Source: [Zimmermannella] alba NBRC 15616
GTDB taxonomy: Bacteria; Actinomycetota; Actinomycetes; Actinomycetales; Microbacteriaceae
DNA: 64,000 nt
Assembly: GCF_001570905.1 (NCBI RefSeq)
Contig: NZ_BCSO01000002.1
Location: 1 to 64,000, forward strand
Direction: 5' to 3'
Numbering within the stretch: the first letter of the stretch is position 1; each line of letters opens with the position of its first letter. Under the pieces are notes generated by a model that worked only from the letters and a program-made list of their open reading frames with translations, was not told the DNA's origin and ran no database searches. The translations under genes and the position numbers were made by a program. This document shows positions 42,557 through 51,924 of this stretch, in pieces.

Positions 42557-44637
42557 GCAAGGCAGCAAAGGGAACATCCCGTCGCTCCACGTCCCCGGTT
42601 CGAGGCAGCGAACGCGAACTTCACGACGAGATCGAGCGCGAGCTCGAGACCGGTGTCGAAGACGAAGCCACCGCGAAGGCTCGCATCGCCGCTGGCGGTC
42701 AAGCGGGCGGCAAGGCCAAGAACTTCTGGCCGTCCTTTAAACGACTGCTCGGATTGCTTGCTCCCTATAAGTGGAGCTTCGCCTTTGTCTCGCTGCTCGG
42801 CGCGATCTCCGTGGTTCTCACCGTCATCGCTCCCAAGGTGCTCGGCGAGGCAACGAACATCCTTTTCGAAGGACTGATCTCCAAGCAGCTTCCGGCTGGC
42901 ATGACCAAGGAAATGCTCGTTGAGCATCTCCGGGCGCAAGGCCAAGACGACTTCGCCAACATGCTCGGCGCGATGAACCTTCGCCCGGGAGAGGGCGTTG
43001 ACTTTGGGCGCCTCGGCCAGGTCCTCCTCATCGTGCTCGCGCTCTACGTGATCGGTGGCGTGCTTGGCTGGATCCAGGGCTACGTCGTCAACATCATCAT
43101 GGTGAAGGCGATGTACCGCCTGCGTGAATCGGTCGAGCAAAAGATCCACCGCCTGCCGCTGTCCTACTTCGACAAGATGCAGCGAGGCGACCTCCTGTCA
43201 CGCGTGACGAACGACATCGACAACATCACGAACACGCTCCAGCAGTCGCTCTCAGGGGCGTTGACCGCACTCCTCACCGTCATCGGTGTCCTCATCATGA
43301 TGTTCTCGATCTCGTGGGAGCTGGCGCTTGTGGCGCTCATCGCGATCCCGCTCACGGGCGTCGTCATGGGCATCATTGGGCCGAAGTCGCAGAAGCAGTT
43401 CCAGATTCAGTGGAAGAAGACCGGACGGCTCAACGCCCGCGTAGAAGAGTCCTTCTCCGGCCACTCGCTCGTCCATGTCTTCGGTCGCGACGAGGCATCC
43501 CGCCAGGCCTTTGCAGAGGAGAACGAAGCCGTCTACGAGGCGAGCTTCCGAGCCCAGTTCCTCTCCGGCATCATGATGCCCGCGATGATGTTCATCGGGA
43601 ACCTCTCCTACGTGGCCATCGCCGTCGTGGGTGGCCTCAAGGTGGCGTCCGGCAGCATCTCACTGGGCGAGGTCCAGGCGTTCATCCAGTACTCGCGTCA
43701 GTTCTCACAGCCGCTCGCCCAGCTCGGTGGTATGGCTGCGACAGTCCAGTCCGGAACGGCCTCGGCCGAGCGCGTGTTCGACGTGCTTGACGTTGAGGAA
43801 GAGCGCGCCGAAGACGGCAACACGGCCAAGCCCGTGGGCGGTCGCGGCACGATCGAGTTCGAGCACGTGCGCTTCTCCTACCACCCGGAGAAGCCGCTCA
43901 TCCGTGACCTCTCGTTCCGAGTCGACCCCGGACAGACCGTCGCCATCGTCGGCCCCACAGGCGCCGGCAAGACAACACTCGTCAACCTGCTCATGCGCTT
44001 CTATGAGCTCGATGGCGGTCGCATCCTCATCGACGGGCAAGACATCTCCGAGCTCACGCGCCACGACGTCCGAGCCCGAACCGGCATGGTGCTGCAGGAC
44101 CCGTGGCTGTTCCAAGGCTCAATCCTCGAAAACATCCGATACGGACGCCAAAGCGCCACCGATGAAGAAGTGCTTGCCGCGGCGAGCGCCTGCTACGTCG
44201 ACCGCTTCGCGCACTCCCTTCCGGACGGCTACGACACCATCCTCGATGAAGACGCGAGCAATGTCTCGGCAGGTGAACGCCAGCTCGTCACCATCGCGCG
44301 CGCCTTCGTCGCGAACCCCGCAGTGCTCATCCTTGACGAAGCCACAAGCTCCGTCGACACCCGCACCGAACTGCTGCTCCAGCACGCGATGGCGACGCTT
44401 CGCGAAGGTCGCACGAGCTTCGTGATCGCCCACCGACTCTCGACCATTCGTGACGCGGACCTCATCCTCGTCATGGAACACGGCGACATCGTCGAACAGG
44501 GCAACCACGAGGAACTCATCGCCAAGAACGGTGCCTACGCGAAGCTTTACGCCTCGCAGTTCGAAGGCGCCCACGAGGTTGAAGAGATCGACATCCCGCA
44601 CCAGGAAGCGCCAAGCGTCGGACCGATGGGGATGTAG
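42553..44637 (+). CDS. ABC exporter subunit 2 (heterodimeric, catalytic ATP site)
   Basis: 694 residues. A charged, disordered N-terminal tail of about 60 residues (SKAAKGTSRRSTSPVRGSER) precedes six membrane segments; an extra loop between the first two (EMLVEHLRAQGQDDFANML) is typical of this partner. ATPase domain: Walker A GPTGAGKTTLVNLLM, signature reads NVSAGERQLVTIARA (Ala-Gly-Glu instead of Gly-Gly-Gln), Walker B AVLILDEATSSVD with a proper Glu. So this subunit supplies the working Walker B and a divergent signature, complementing subunit 1. Substrate unknown; likely drugs or lipids. Confidence 0.93.
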   Translation: MSKAAKGTSRRSTSPVRGSERELHDEIERELETGVEDEATAKARIAAGGQAGGKAKNFWPSFKRLLGLLAPYKWSFAFVSLLGAISVVLTVIAPKVLGEATNILFEGLISKQLPAGMTKEMLVEHLRAQGQDDFANMLGAMNLRPGEGVDFGRLGQVLLIVLALYVIGGVLGWIQGYVVNIIMVKAMYRLRESVEQKIHRLPLSYFDKMQRGDLLSRVTNDIDNITNTLQQSLSGALTALLTVIGVLIMMFSISWELALVALIAIPLTGVVMGIIGPKSQKQFQIQWKKTGRLNARVEESFSGHSLVHVFGRDEASRQAFAEENEAVYEASFRAQFLSGIMMPAMMFIGNLSYVAIAVVGGLKVASGSISLGEVQAFIQYSRQFSQPLAQLGGMAATVQSGTASAERVFDVLDVEEERAEDGNTAKPVGGRGTIEFEHVRFSYHPEKPLIRDLSFRVDPGQTVAIVGPTGAGKTTLVNLLMRFYELDGGRILIDGQDISELTRHDVRARTGMVLQDPWLFQGSILENIRYGRQSATDEEVLAAASACYVDRFAHSLPDGYDTILDEDASNVSAGERQLVTIARAFVANPAVLILDEATSSVDTRTELLLQHAMATLREGRTSFVIAHRLSTIRDADLILVMEHGDIVEQGNHEELIAKNGAYAKLYASQFEGAHEVEEIDIPHQEAPSVGPMGM

Positions 44638-44704
44638 CAAACACCGCGCCCGAGGGGGTGCTTCTCACGGGGCACGGGACTCCGGGCAGGTTGCAACACG
44701 AAAG

Positions 44705-44740
44705 GTGTGGCTGTCGACGCAAACGCGTCGGCAGCCACAC
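44705..44740 (+). terminator. Terminator after ABC exporter
   Basis: 16-bp stem GTGTGGCTGTCGACGC / GCGTCGGCAGCCACAC with one G-U pair and loop AAAC, about 70 bp after the exporter stop. Confidence 0.7.
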
Positions 44741-44869
44741 TGCGTTCGCGGTGAGGTTCGGCGCCTCAGCCCGGCACGGCGCAGCCTGGCGAACCCCAGC
44801 GTGAGATGAACGTCAACGGACGCGGCCCGAAGCGCGACGCGAAGCTCCGGTCGAGCAGACCCGCGAAGC
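44741..44869. other. Noncoding stretch, nothing recognised
   Basis: Between the exporter terminator and the first repeat of the array. I see no supported gene; long open frames through here and the array run on both strands without a ribosome site and collide with maf. Confidence 0.4.
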
Positions 44870-45137
44870 CCAGAACCCCGACGCGCAGTGCTCAGGCCAA
44901 CTTCGAGGTCGTGCCGCTGCCAGCGGCCTGCCAGAACCCCGACACGCAGTGCTCAGGCCGGAGGCCGCCGGCACGTAACGCCGCGGCGAAGCCTGCTCCC
45001 CACTACGCGCGGTGCTCAATCGGTGAGATGATCTGGGTTGGTGGCGACACCGCTGCTCCCCACTACGCGCGGCGCTCAAGCCTCGACTGTCGTCCACACG
45101 GACTCCACACGGACCTGAGCCACTACCCGCGATGCTC
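44870..45137. repeat. Five interspersed repeats at 60-62 bp period (possible decayed CRISPR array)
   Basis: Units: 44870-44898 and 44931-44959 (29 bp, one mismatch; CCAGAACCCCGACGCGCAGT start, GCTCAGGCC end); 44993-45019 and 45053-45079 (27 bp, one mismatch; CTGCTCCCCACTACGCGCGG start, GCTCAA end); a truncated fifth at 45121-45137 (CACTACCCGCGATGCTC). All share an AC-x-CGC-x-x-x-GCTC core starting at 44881, 44942, 45004, 45064 and 45124. The intervening segments are 32-33 bp and unrelated. Repeat and spacer lengths equal type I-E CRISPR arrays, and CTGCTCCCC...CGCG resembles actinobacterial I-E repeats, but the repeats are too divergent for an active array and no cas gene is present here. The fifth unit overlaps the maf 3' end. 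Confidence 0.55.
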
Positions 45138-45821
45138 CCGCGCACGGTTCCAGAGCTCGTGCCACTCGATGCCGAGCTCACGGACCATGCGCCGGAGGGT
45201 CGGCAGCGACATGCCGACAACCGTCGAGGGATCGCCATCCACTCGCTCAATGAATGGCGCCGCGAGCGAATCAATCGTGAACGCGCCCGCCACCTGGAGC
45301 GGCTCACCCGATGCGATGTACGCCTCCAGCTCGGCCTCACTCAGGTCATCCACAAACGTCACCTGCGCGCTCGCCACACGACCAACAGCAGGCACCACAT
45401 CGGCCACCTCTGCCACGTCCGAACGGCGCCGACAATCCACCACCCAATGCCCTGACCACAGCGTCCCCGTCTTCCCGAGCTGCGCCAGCCAACGCTCGCG
45501 CGCAACCTGAGGGACGTACGGCTTCCCCAGCACACGCCCGTCAATCTCAAACATCGAGTCGCCACCGATGACAAGACCATCCAAATCGCCACCGCTCACC
45601 GGATCCACCGCAGAGCCAGCCACCGCTTCCGCCTTCGCGCGAGCGAGCTCGAGGACCACCGTCTCCGGGGAGAGGTCCGCCACCCGTACACCACGATCAG
45701 CAGCCACGCGTTCGAGTGCCGCATCCTCGTCTACCTGAGACGGAATCGCGATCGGTTCAATCCCTGAGCTCCGCAGGAGCATGAGGCGGGCAGGCGACGT
45801 AGAAGCCAAGTAGACGCGCAT
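45123..45821 (-). CDS. maf: Maf-family nucleoside triphosphate pyrophosphatase
   Basis: 232 residues from ATG 45821 (MRVYLASTSPARLMLLRSSG), 7 nt after -10 TAGCCT; upstream in-frame codons lie in a low-complexity G-rich stretch. Maf proteins hydrolyse noncanonical or modified NTPs to NMP and pyrophosphate, a house-cleaning role. Landmarks: STSPARLMLLRSSGIEP (nucleotide-binding loop), GGDSMFEIDGRVLGKP (metal/catalytic region), and GAFTIDSLAAPFIERVDGDP. The C-terminus overlaps the last unit of the repeat array. In many Microbacteriaceae maf lies near the acyl-CoA carboxylase genes, as here. Confidence 0.92.
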   Translation of the reverse strand: MRVYLASTSPARLMLLRSSGIEPIAIPSQVDEDAALERVAADRGVRVADLSPETVVLELARAKAEAVAGSAVDPVSGGDLDGLVIGGDSMFEIDGRVLGKPYVPQVARERWLAQLGKTGTLWSGHWVVDCRRRSDVAEVADVVPAVGRVASAQVTFVDDLSEAELEAYIASGEPLQVAGAFTIDSLAAPFIERVDGDPSTVVGMSLPTLRRMVRELGIEWHELWNRAREHRG

Positions 45822-45828
45822 GACCACC

Positions 45829-45918
45829 AGGCTACAGACGCCCACCTCACCCCGCCCGGCCCACTCCAGTCCGGCCGAGCCCAACCCGGCCCACCCCCGC
45901 GACCACACCGCCTAGGCT
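45829..45918. promoter_or_regulatory. Divergent leaderless promoters, maf / RNA methyltransferase
   Basis: Minus -10 TAGCCT (45829-45834), 7 nt before maf ATG; plus -10 TAGGCT (45913-45918), 6 nt before the methyltransferase ATG. The DNA between is C-rich on the plus strand (GCCCGGCCCA-type repeats). Confidence 0.5.
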
Positions 45919-45924
45919 GGCACC

Positions 45925-47235
45925 ATGAGTGACGACCAGCACGCACCGCACGCCACCGACACCAGCCCGCGCCCGCATGCAGGCGAGCTCGCCACCGGTC
46001 AGCTCATCGAACTTACCGTCGACAATGTCGCGCACGGCGGCATCTGCGTTGCCCGTCACGACGGTCGCGCCGTGTTCGTCCCCGACACGGCGCCCGGAGA
46101 ACGCATCCTCGCGCGCGTCACCGAAGTCAAGAAGCGCTTCGCACGCGCCGAAACGCTCCGCGTCATCGAAACCCACGAGGAACGCCGCGACCACATTTGG
46201 CCGGAAGCCGCCATCGACCGGGACCCGGCGGACCGTGCAGGCGGTGCCGAATTCGGCCACCTCACGCTCAGCTACCAGCGCGAACTCAAGCGCCGCGTCC
46301 TCGCCGACTCCTTTGCCCGCTTCGCCAAACTCGACATCGCCGACGACCTCACCGCCGTCGAAGCCTGCCCTGGCGACGACGACCTCGGCGGCACCCGCTG
46401 GCGCACCCGCGTTACCCTCCACGTCGACGAACACGGCAACGTTGGCCCCTACGCCGCACGCTCACGCCGCGTCATCCCCGTCGCCAGCTTGCCCCTCGCA
46501 GTGCCCGACATCGAAGAACTTGCCCCGCTCGACGGCGTCGCCCCCGGCGAATCGGGCTGCTACGAACTCGTCCAGCCGAGCGAACTCGACGCACGCATCC
46601 GCTTTGTCCCGGCCACCCGTCGAGGCGCGAACCCCGTCCGAAGCGAACGCGTCATCATCGAAACCGTCAACGACCGCAGCTTCCACCTCGCCGAAGACGG
46701 CTTCTGGCAGGTCCACCGTCAGGCCGCCACGACCCTCTTCAATGCCGTCCAGGATGCCGCGCGTGACCACTTCGACCCGGAGGCGCAGCACCTCGACCTC
46801 TACGGCGGTGTCGGCCTCCTCGCCGCAGCACTCGGCGAACTCGGCGGCAAGCGCAGCCGTGTCGAAAGCGTCGAGGCAGTTGAATCGGCCACCGAACACG
46901 CCCAGGAAAACCTCGCCGAGTGGGTCGGTGCTCGCGCCATCACAGCCCGCGTCGATCACTACCTGAACCGACTCCTCAACGACCGCGGCGCACGCGCCCT
47001 GCGGTGTGGCACGGTCGTCCTCGACCCTCCGCGCGCCGGCGCCGGACTCGAGGTCATCGAATCCCTCGACGCACTCGACCCGCGCCAACTCATCTACGTC
47101 GCCTGCGACCCGGTTGCTCTCGCGCGCGACACGGCCTACCTCGCAGAACGCGGATGGAAGCTCACGAGCCTGCGTGCCTTCGACCTCTTCCCGTCCACGC
47201 ACCACGTGGAGACGCTCGCCCGTTTCGATCGCTGA
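45925..47235 (+). CDS. TRAM-domain SAM-dependent RNA (uracil-5-)methyltransferase, TrmA/RumA family
   Basis: 436 residues. Residues 20-80 form a TRAM RNA-binding domain (ELTVDNVAHGGICVARHDG, APGERILARVTEVKKRFARA). The catalytic part has the SAM region LDLYGGVGLLAAALGEL, the DPPRAGAG motif and catalytic Cys in IYVACDPVALARDTAYL. The Fe-S Cys cluster of RumA is absent: the region reads RAGGAEFGHLTLSYQRELK, usual for actinobacterial members. Likely modifies a uridine in rRNA or tRNA; the exact target cannot be told. Confidence 0.88.
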   Translation: MSDDQHAPHATDTSPRPHAGELATGQLIELTVDNVAHGGICVARHDGRAVFVPDTAPGERILARVTEVKKRFARAETLRVIETHEERRDHIWPEAAIDRDPADRAGGAEFGHLTLSYQRELKRRVLADSFARFAKLDIADDLTAVEACPGDDDLGGTRWRTRVTLHVDEHGNVGPYAARSRRVIPVASLPLAVPDIEELAPLDGVAPGESGCYELVQPSELDARIRFVPATRRGANPVRSERVIIETVNDRSFHLAEDGFWQVHRQAATTLFNAVQDAARDHFDPEAQHLDLYGGVGLLAAALGELGGKRSRVESVEAVESATEHAQENLAEWVGARAITARVDHYLNRLLNDRGARALRCGTVVLDPPRAGAGLEVIESLDALDPRQLIYVACDPVALARDTAYLAERGWKLTSLRAFDLFPSTHHVETLARFDR

Positions 47236-47303
47236 CCCCCAGCCCGAGCACTGCCCGTGTCTCGAAGGCCGATGCCGTCACCTCGGTGATTCGCGACCGC
47301 ATG

Positions 47304-47344
47304 CGAGTGCGGGACGCGACTGAAACAGCCGCGTCCCGCACTCG
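47304..47344. terminator. Bidirectional terminator
   Basis: 15-bp perfect stem CGAGTGCGGGACGCG with its reverse complement, loop 11 nt, between convergent methyltransferase and wall-protein genes. Confidence 0.8.
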
Positions 47345-47348
47345 TACG

Positions 47349-49868
47349 TCATGCCTCGTCGCGCCGACCTCGGTGCAGCGCCGCACACGTCAAGGCAAGT
47401 GCCAGGACGGCAAGCATGCCTGCGATTGGAAGCGTGGCGAACACGTCGACACCGGTGCTGGCGAGCGTGCCATGCCCACGGGCATCTGCCGATTGAACGT
47501 TTGCATGTGGCGACGCCGACGTTGAGCCCGCATGTGGCGACGCCGACGCTGCCGCTTGAGCGGAATCCGGTGTCGCTTCGGCAGGCTGAGGTGCACCAGC
47601 CGGGGTCTCGTCGGTCGGTGTCGGTGACGTGGTGGCCGTTGCGGCAGGGCTCTCGGGTGTCGCCGTCGCCTCAGATGCGCAGAGCTCTGACTTGCCAGCG
47701 CTGCCGACGGCAAAGCGGATGGTCTTCACGCCGCTGTCGAGCGCCGTCCCATCCTTGAGCTTGCCCGTGTACTTCAGATCAAGCTCGTATACACCGGACT
47801 TCGTGAACGACCACGCTGCGTGCGCGTGCGTTGACGAGTCGATTGAGATTGTGGTCGGCGCGCCATCTCGTGAGCCAAGAATCTCCTTGGGGCTGCCGCC
47901 GAAGGTGTCGGCCTGGAACATGGCGAAGTCGCCGGGTCCACGGACGTTCGTGAGCGAGAGTGTGAGCGGTCCGTTAAGCCGCGAGTGGTCGACGCGTTCT
48001 GTCGAGTAGCCCGGCCAAGGTAGATCGTTCACTTGCGTCATGGGCAACAGGTAGTTCTCCTGGCCGATCGGGGCGAGTACGCGGTCCCAGGCGGCTCCTG
48101 ACTGGCGCGCGTCGCGAGTGAATTTGCTGGCATCACTGGCCACGATGGCGACGTCCGACGCATCCCGGTCGACGCTGCCGCTTGCCGCGATTCGAGTGTC
48201 GTCCTTCACGAACATCTTGAGTGTTGAACCGTCAAGGACAGCTGAGGCCATGTCGATGTGGCCGTGATCCAGGAGCACTCGATCGGAACACTGATCCTGG
48301 CTTGGTGGTGTTGGTGTGGGCGTCGCGGTGGGGGCCGGACTCGAGCCGTCAGCGCGTGGCTTGATTGTCGCGGTTGTCGTCGTGGTCTCGCCCACCTTGT
48401 AAGCGTTGCTCAAGACGGTTTCGGTGACCTCGGTGCCAATGAGTGGATGTGGTCGGAAACGGGCAACGATCTTCCCGCCGGCCATGTATGAGGCGAACTC
48501 CACCCGGGCATCCACGTTCGCGCCGCCCGGAATCCAGTACGTGTACGTCGATGAGGGCCGGTCATTACCGGGCTCGTAGTGGATGACGTCGAGGAATCCG
48601 AACACCTTGGGATCGTCGATCGCAACGTTGACGCTGAAGGTGTCAGTCCCAACACCTGGCTTGAGGCCCGCGTTCATGGTTGCCGGACGCACAGGCGTGT
48701 AGCTGACCGTCGGGAAGTCACCTTCCGTCGTTGCGTCGATCGGGGTCATCAGCTCGGCATCCGACGTGCCAGTGGTCGTCACCTCGGGGCGTCCGGACGC
48801 GCAGTCGATCGGGGACGAGGTCCAGGACGGGGCTGCAGAACCGGAGGACGGCGTGAAGCGCAGCTGGAACTTCGCCGCGTCGTCGCCCAGGAAATCAACG
48901 AACTCCGCGTGTCCATTGGTGACGGCGAGATCCGTGAAGTGGTGGCCGTCGATGAATACTTCGGCGGTGCCGTTCACTGCCGCGCCAAGCTCGAGGGTTC
49001 CCAGGCTGAGCTTCGCCGTGTTCGCGGCATCTCGGGCATCGACCTTGTCAGCAGGTGCGGGGGCGATGGTGAAGCGGTAGTTGGATGCGCTACTTGGAGC
49101 CTCCGTGCTCGCAGCGGGTGCTGTGAGCGAGCCGGGGCGTGCTCCACCCACCTGCCATGCGAGCGAGGTGTCCTCTGAGGCAATGATCGTGCCGTCCTTC
49201 GCTCGCGCGGTCGCACGGTACGTGATGTTGTAGCGACCGGGCTTCTCGAAGAGCGTGAAGTTGTGGGTGTGGGTTCCCGGCTGCAGCGACTGGCTCTGCG
49301 CCTCGGCCCCGCTCGTGCTGAAGAATCGTTCGGGGACGCGCGTCGCGGACGGGGAGGACCCTGGCCAGGCAAACCACTCGACCTGGCCCGGGCCCTCCGC
49401 CTCGACAATGTCGAGCGTGAAGAGCGCATCTCGGAATTGGTCGGCGGGCACACCGGCATCTGCCCCGAAGCCCGACCAGATCGGCTGGTTGCCCCAGCCC
49501 GGCATCTGGGGTGCCTGGAACCAGGTGCTTCCGGGCTCGCCGAGGAAGTCGAGTGCGGGTTCGTTCTCGGGCACCGTGAACAACCACTTTTGCTCGTCGG
49601 CGTTGTACCCCTTGCCGAGGTAGTTCACGGTGTCCTCGAGTGGACGGGGTTGTCCGTGCTCGCTCTTGAGCTCAAAGGTGGTGCCGTTCCAGAACACCTT
49701 GGGTGAGTCGACGTGCCCTTCGGTGGCCACGTACTTGCTGTCATCAGGGCCTGCGAAGGCAGGGCTTGCTGCGAGATGCACGGGAGCTGCGATGAGCGTC
49801 GCGAGCGCGAAACCGAGCGCGAACACTCGCGCGCGGCCCCGTGTCCCTCGTTGGGAGATGGTTGGCAC
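47349..49868 (-). CDS. Sortase-anchored surface protein, choice-of-anchor M family
   Basis: 839 residues from GTG 49868, with AAAGG 6 nt upstream. Sec signal peptide (about 1-39; FALGFALATLIAAPVHLAA, cleavage after AFA). Two copies of the actinobacterial surface-anchored repeat: first with EGHVDSPKVFWNG and GEPGSTWFQAPQMPGWG, second with DHGHIDMASAVLDGS and PGDFAMFQADTFGGSP, each ending in a beta-rich half (THTHNFTLFEKPGRYNITYR; THAHAAWSFTKSGVYELDLK). A Thr/Pro/Ala-rich wall-spanning stretch leads to LASTG near residue 801, a hydrophobic helix and HRGRRDEA, a sortase sorting signal. Relatives usually sit beside metal-ABC transporter genes; here none is near. Confidence 0.85.
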   Translation of the reverse strand: MPTISQRGTRGRARVFALGFALATLIAAPVHLAASPAFAGPDDSKYVATEGHVDSPKVFWNGTTFELKSEHGQPRPLEDTVNYLGKGYNADEQKWLFTVPENEPALDFLGEPGSTWFQAPQMPGWGNQPIWSGFGADAGVPADQFRDALFTLDIVEAEGPGQVEWFAWPGSSPSATRVPERFFSTSGAEAQSQSLQPGTHTHNFTLFEKPGRYNITYRATARAKDGTIIASEDTSLAWQVGGARPGSLTAPAASTEAPSSASNYRFTIAPAPADKVDARDAANTAKLSLGTLELGAAVNGTAEVFIDGHHFTDLAVTNGHAEFVDFLGDDAAKFQLRFTPSSGSAAPSWTSSPIDCASGRPEVTTTGTSDAELMTPIDATTEGDFPTVSYTPVRPATMNAGLKPGVGTDTFSVNVAIDDPKVFGFLDVIHYEPGNDRPSSTYTYWIPGGANVDARVEFASYMAGGKIVARFRPHPLIGTEVTETVLSNAYKVGETTTTTATIKPRADGSSPAPTATPTPTPPSQDQCSDRVLLDHGHIDMASAVLDGSTLKMFVKDDTRIAASGSVDRDASDVAIVASDASKFTRDARQSGAAWDRVLAPIGQENYLLPMTQVNDLPWPGYSTERVDHSRLNGPLTLSLTNVRGPGDFAMFQADTFGGSPKEILGSRDGAPTTISIDSSTHAHAAWSFTKSGVYELDLKYTGKLKDGTALDSGVKTIRFAVGSAGKSELCASEATATPESPAATATTSPTPTDETPAGAPQPAEATPDSAQAAASASPHAGSTSASPHANVQSADARGHGTLASTGVDVFATLPIAGMLAVLALALTCAALHRGRRDEA

Positions 49869-49909
49869 AGAGCACCTTTCAAATCGATGAAGTCCGAGCG
49901 AAAGCTCTG

Positions 49910-49928
49910 AGCATCCCGAATGGATGCT
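49910..49928. promoter_or_regulatory. Short perfect inverted repeat upstream of the surface protein
   Basis: AGCATCC-CGAAT-GGATGCT, about 42 bp before the GTG start. A possible -10 TATCAT (minus strand, 49936-49941) lies just upstream, so the repeat is in the 5' leader: operator or leader hairpin. Confidence 0.35.
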
Positions 49929-49977
49929 GAAAGTAATGATAGGCGTTTGCAATTGGGGCGTGGGTGGGGACGAAGCA

Positions 49978-50009
49978 GAACGCCCGCACAAAGAATGTGG
50001 CGGGCGTTC
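49978..50009 (-). terminator. Terminator after acyl-CoA carboxylase epsilon gene
   Basis: GAACGCCCGC-ACA and TGT-GGCGGGCGTTC form a long stem with one bulge and loop AAGAA, 19 bp downstream of the epsilon stop. Confidence 0.75.
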
Positions 50010-50028
50010 GGTCATAGTGGGTGTGTGG

Positions 50029-50280
50029 CTAGGCGTACCGGCTGCCGAAGGGGTCGGGCGCGAAGGGATCCTGATTCACGCTGCGCATCGCGCGCTGCGA
50101 CTTGACCCAACGGCTCTGCTCCGTCGGCAGATCGCGAGGTGTGTCCTGTGCTGCCAGTTCATCGGCGAGCGCGTCAAAGACGGCTGCAATTGCCGCGAAC
50201 TCCTCCTCGCTCGGATTGCCGTGGATGCTGCCAGTGGGCATCGCGAGGGGTGCGCCCTCATTCTTCGTTGGCTCAACCAT
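50029..50280 (-). CDS. accE: Acyl-CoA carboxylase epsilon subunit
   Basis: 83 residues. Actinobacteria-specific small subunit that stabilises the alpha-beta complex. Typical layout: Pro/Gly-rich N-terminus then GNPSEEEFAAIAAVFDALAD (a helical segment) and a basic, Trp-containing end (SRWVKSQRAM, DPFGSRYA). It follows the beta subunit with the last base of one codon touching the next gene, so it is translationally coupled. Terminator directly downstream. Confidence 0.85.
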   Translation of the reverse strand: MVEPTKNEGAPLAMPTGSIHGNPSEEEFAAIAAVFDALADELAAQDTPRDLPTEQSRWVKSQRAMRSVNQDPFAPDPFGSRYA

Positions 50281-51917
50281 TACAGCGGGATGTTTCCGTG
50301 CTTCTTTGGCGGCAGCGATGCGCGCTTCGTGCGTAGGGCACGCAGCGCCTTCGTGATGACGAGACGCGTCTGAGCGGGTTCGATGACGGAATCGAGCTCG
50401 CCGCGCTCAGCCGCGAGGAACGGCGAGGCCACGTTGTAGGTGTACTCGTCCGCGAGGCGGGTGCGCAGCTCCGCGACATCCTCGCCTGCCTCCTCGGCCT
50501 TCTTGATGTCGTTGCGGTAGAGGATGTTCACCGCACCTTGGCCACCCATGACCGCGATCTCGGCGGTCGGCCACGCAAAGTTGAGGTCGGCCCCGAGCTG
50601 CTTCGAACCCATGACGATGTACGCGCCACCGTAGGCCTTGCGGAGAATGCAGGTAACGAGCGGCACCGTCGCCTCGGCGTAGGCGTACAGCAGCTTCGCG
50701 CCGCGGCGGATGACACCCGACCATTCCTGATCGGTGCCGGGCAGGTAGCCGGGCACATCCACGAGCGTGACGATCGGAATCGAGAACGCATCACAGAAGC
50801 GCACGAATCGTGCCGCCTTCTCACCCGCGTTGATGTTGAGCGTGCCGGCCATCTGGCTCGGCTGGTTTGCGATGATGCCGACGGGGCTGCCGTCGACACG
50901 GGCAAAGCCGACGACGATGTTCGGTGCGTAGAGCGGCTGCACCTCGAGGAACTCGCCGTCGTCCGCGATCGCCTCGATGACCGCCTGCATGTCGTACGGC
51001 TGGTTCGGGGAGTCCGGGATGATCTTGTTGAGCTGGCGGTCCTCGTCGGTCACCTCGAGCTCGACCGTCGCCTCATAAAGCGGCTGCTCGGCGAGGTTGT
51101 TGTCCGGGATGTAAGAGAGCAGCGCGCGAGTGTAGTCGAGCGCATCCTCTTCGTCTTCGGCGAGGTAGTGCGAGACGCCTGAGGTCTTGTTGTGGGCGAG
51201 CGCACCGCCGAGCTCTTCAAAGCCGACCTCTTCACCGGTGACGGTCTTGATGACGTCCGGGCCGGTGACGAACATGTGGCTCGTCTTGTCGACCATGATG
51301 ACGAAGTCGGTGAGGGCGGGGGAATAAACCGCGCCACCCGCGGCAGGGCCCATGACGATCGAGATCTGCGGGATGACACCAGACGCTGCAGTGTTCCGAC
51401 GGAAGATCTCGCCGTACTTACCAAGGGCCACGACGCCCTCCTGGATGCGGGCGCCACCCGAATCGAGGATGCCGATGATGGGGCATCCCACCTTGAGAGC
51501 GTGATCCATGATCTTCACGATCTTCTCGCCGGCCACTTCTCCGAGCGAGCCGCCGAAGGTCGTGAAGTCCTGCGAGTAGACGGCGACCTGGCGGCCGTGG
51601 ATCGTGCCGATGCCGGTGACGACCGCGTCGCCGTACGGACGGCGCTTCTCCATGCCGAAGGCGGTCGTGCGGTGGCGAACGTACTCGTCGAGCTCGACGA
51701 AGCTGCCTGGGTCGACGAGCCCCTCGATGCGCTCGCGGGCCGTCATCTTGCCCTTCTTGTGCTGCTTCTCGGCCGAAATGGTCTCGGCGTCGGTCACCGC
51801 TTCGCGGTGGCGATCGCGCAGCTGTTCGAGGCGGGCTGCCGTGGTGGTCAGCTCGATCCGCGCGGCGGCGTCGCTGGCGGCGGCTTCGTTGGAGCTGGGG
51901 CTGGTCGAGGCGTTCAT
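50280..51917 (-). CDS. Acyl-CoA carboxylase beta (carboxyltransferase) subunit
   Basis: 545 residues, AccD5/PccB family. Transfers CO2 from carboxybiotin to acetyl- or propionyl-CoA. N-terminal crotonase-like half: [52 protein letters not shown]-terminal half: [48 protein letters not shown]. The ATG at 51917 ([13 protein letters not shown]) is preferred since the -10 TAGCAT ends 7 nt upstream and contains the other in-frame ATG at 51926. Substrate specificity (acetyl vs propionyl) not assigned. Confidence 0.93.
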   Translation of the reverse strand: MNASTSPSSNEAAASDAAARIELTTTAARLEQLRDRHREAVTDAETISAEKQHKKGKMTARERIEGLVDPGSFVELDEYVRHRTTAFGMEKRRPYGDAVVTGIGTIHGRQVAVYSQDFTTFGGSLGEVAGEKIVKIMDHALKVGCPIIGILDSGGARIQEGVVALGKYGEIFRRNTAASGVIPQISIVMGPAAGGAVYSPALTDFVIMVDKTSHMFVTGPDVIKTVTGEEVGFEELGGALAHNKTSGVSHYLAEDEEDALDYTRALLSYIPDNNLAEQPLYEATVELEVTDEDRQLNKIIPDSPNQPYDMQAVIEAIADDGEFLEVQPLYAPNIVVGFARVDGSPVGIIANQPSQMAGTLNINAGEKAARFVRFCDAFSIPIVTLVDVPGYLPGTDQEWSGVIRRGAKLLYAYAEATVPLVTCILRKAYGGAYIVMGSKQLGADLNFAWPTAEIAVMGGQGAVNILYRNDIKKAEEAGEDVAELRTRLADEYTYNVASPFLAAERGELDSVIEPAQTRLVITKALRALRTKRASLPPKKHGNIPL

Positions 51918-51924
51918 CGTCGCC

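Noticed and set aside
44870-45137. Calling the repeat block a functional CRISPR array
   Set aside because: The repeats differ too much between pairs, there are only five units, and no cas gene is in the window; kept as a repeat with a CRISPR-remnant hypothesis.
44806-45510. Open frames on both strands through the repeat array into maf
   Set aside because: They run against maf, lack a ribosome site and are explained by GC-rich repeats.
49869-49970. A Zur-type zinc box upstream of the wall-anchored protein
   Set aside because: TGAAAGTAATGATA resembles half of a Zur site, but the other half-site is not present.
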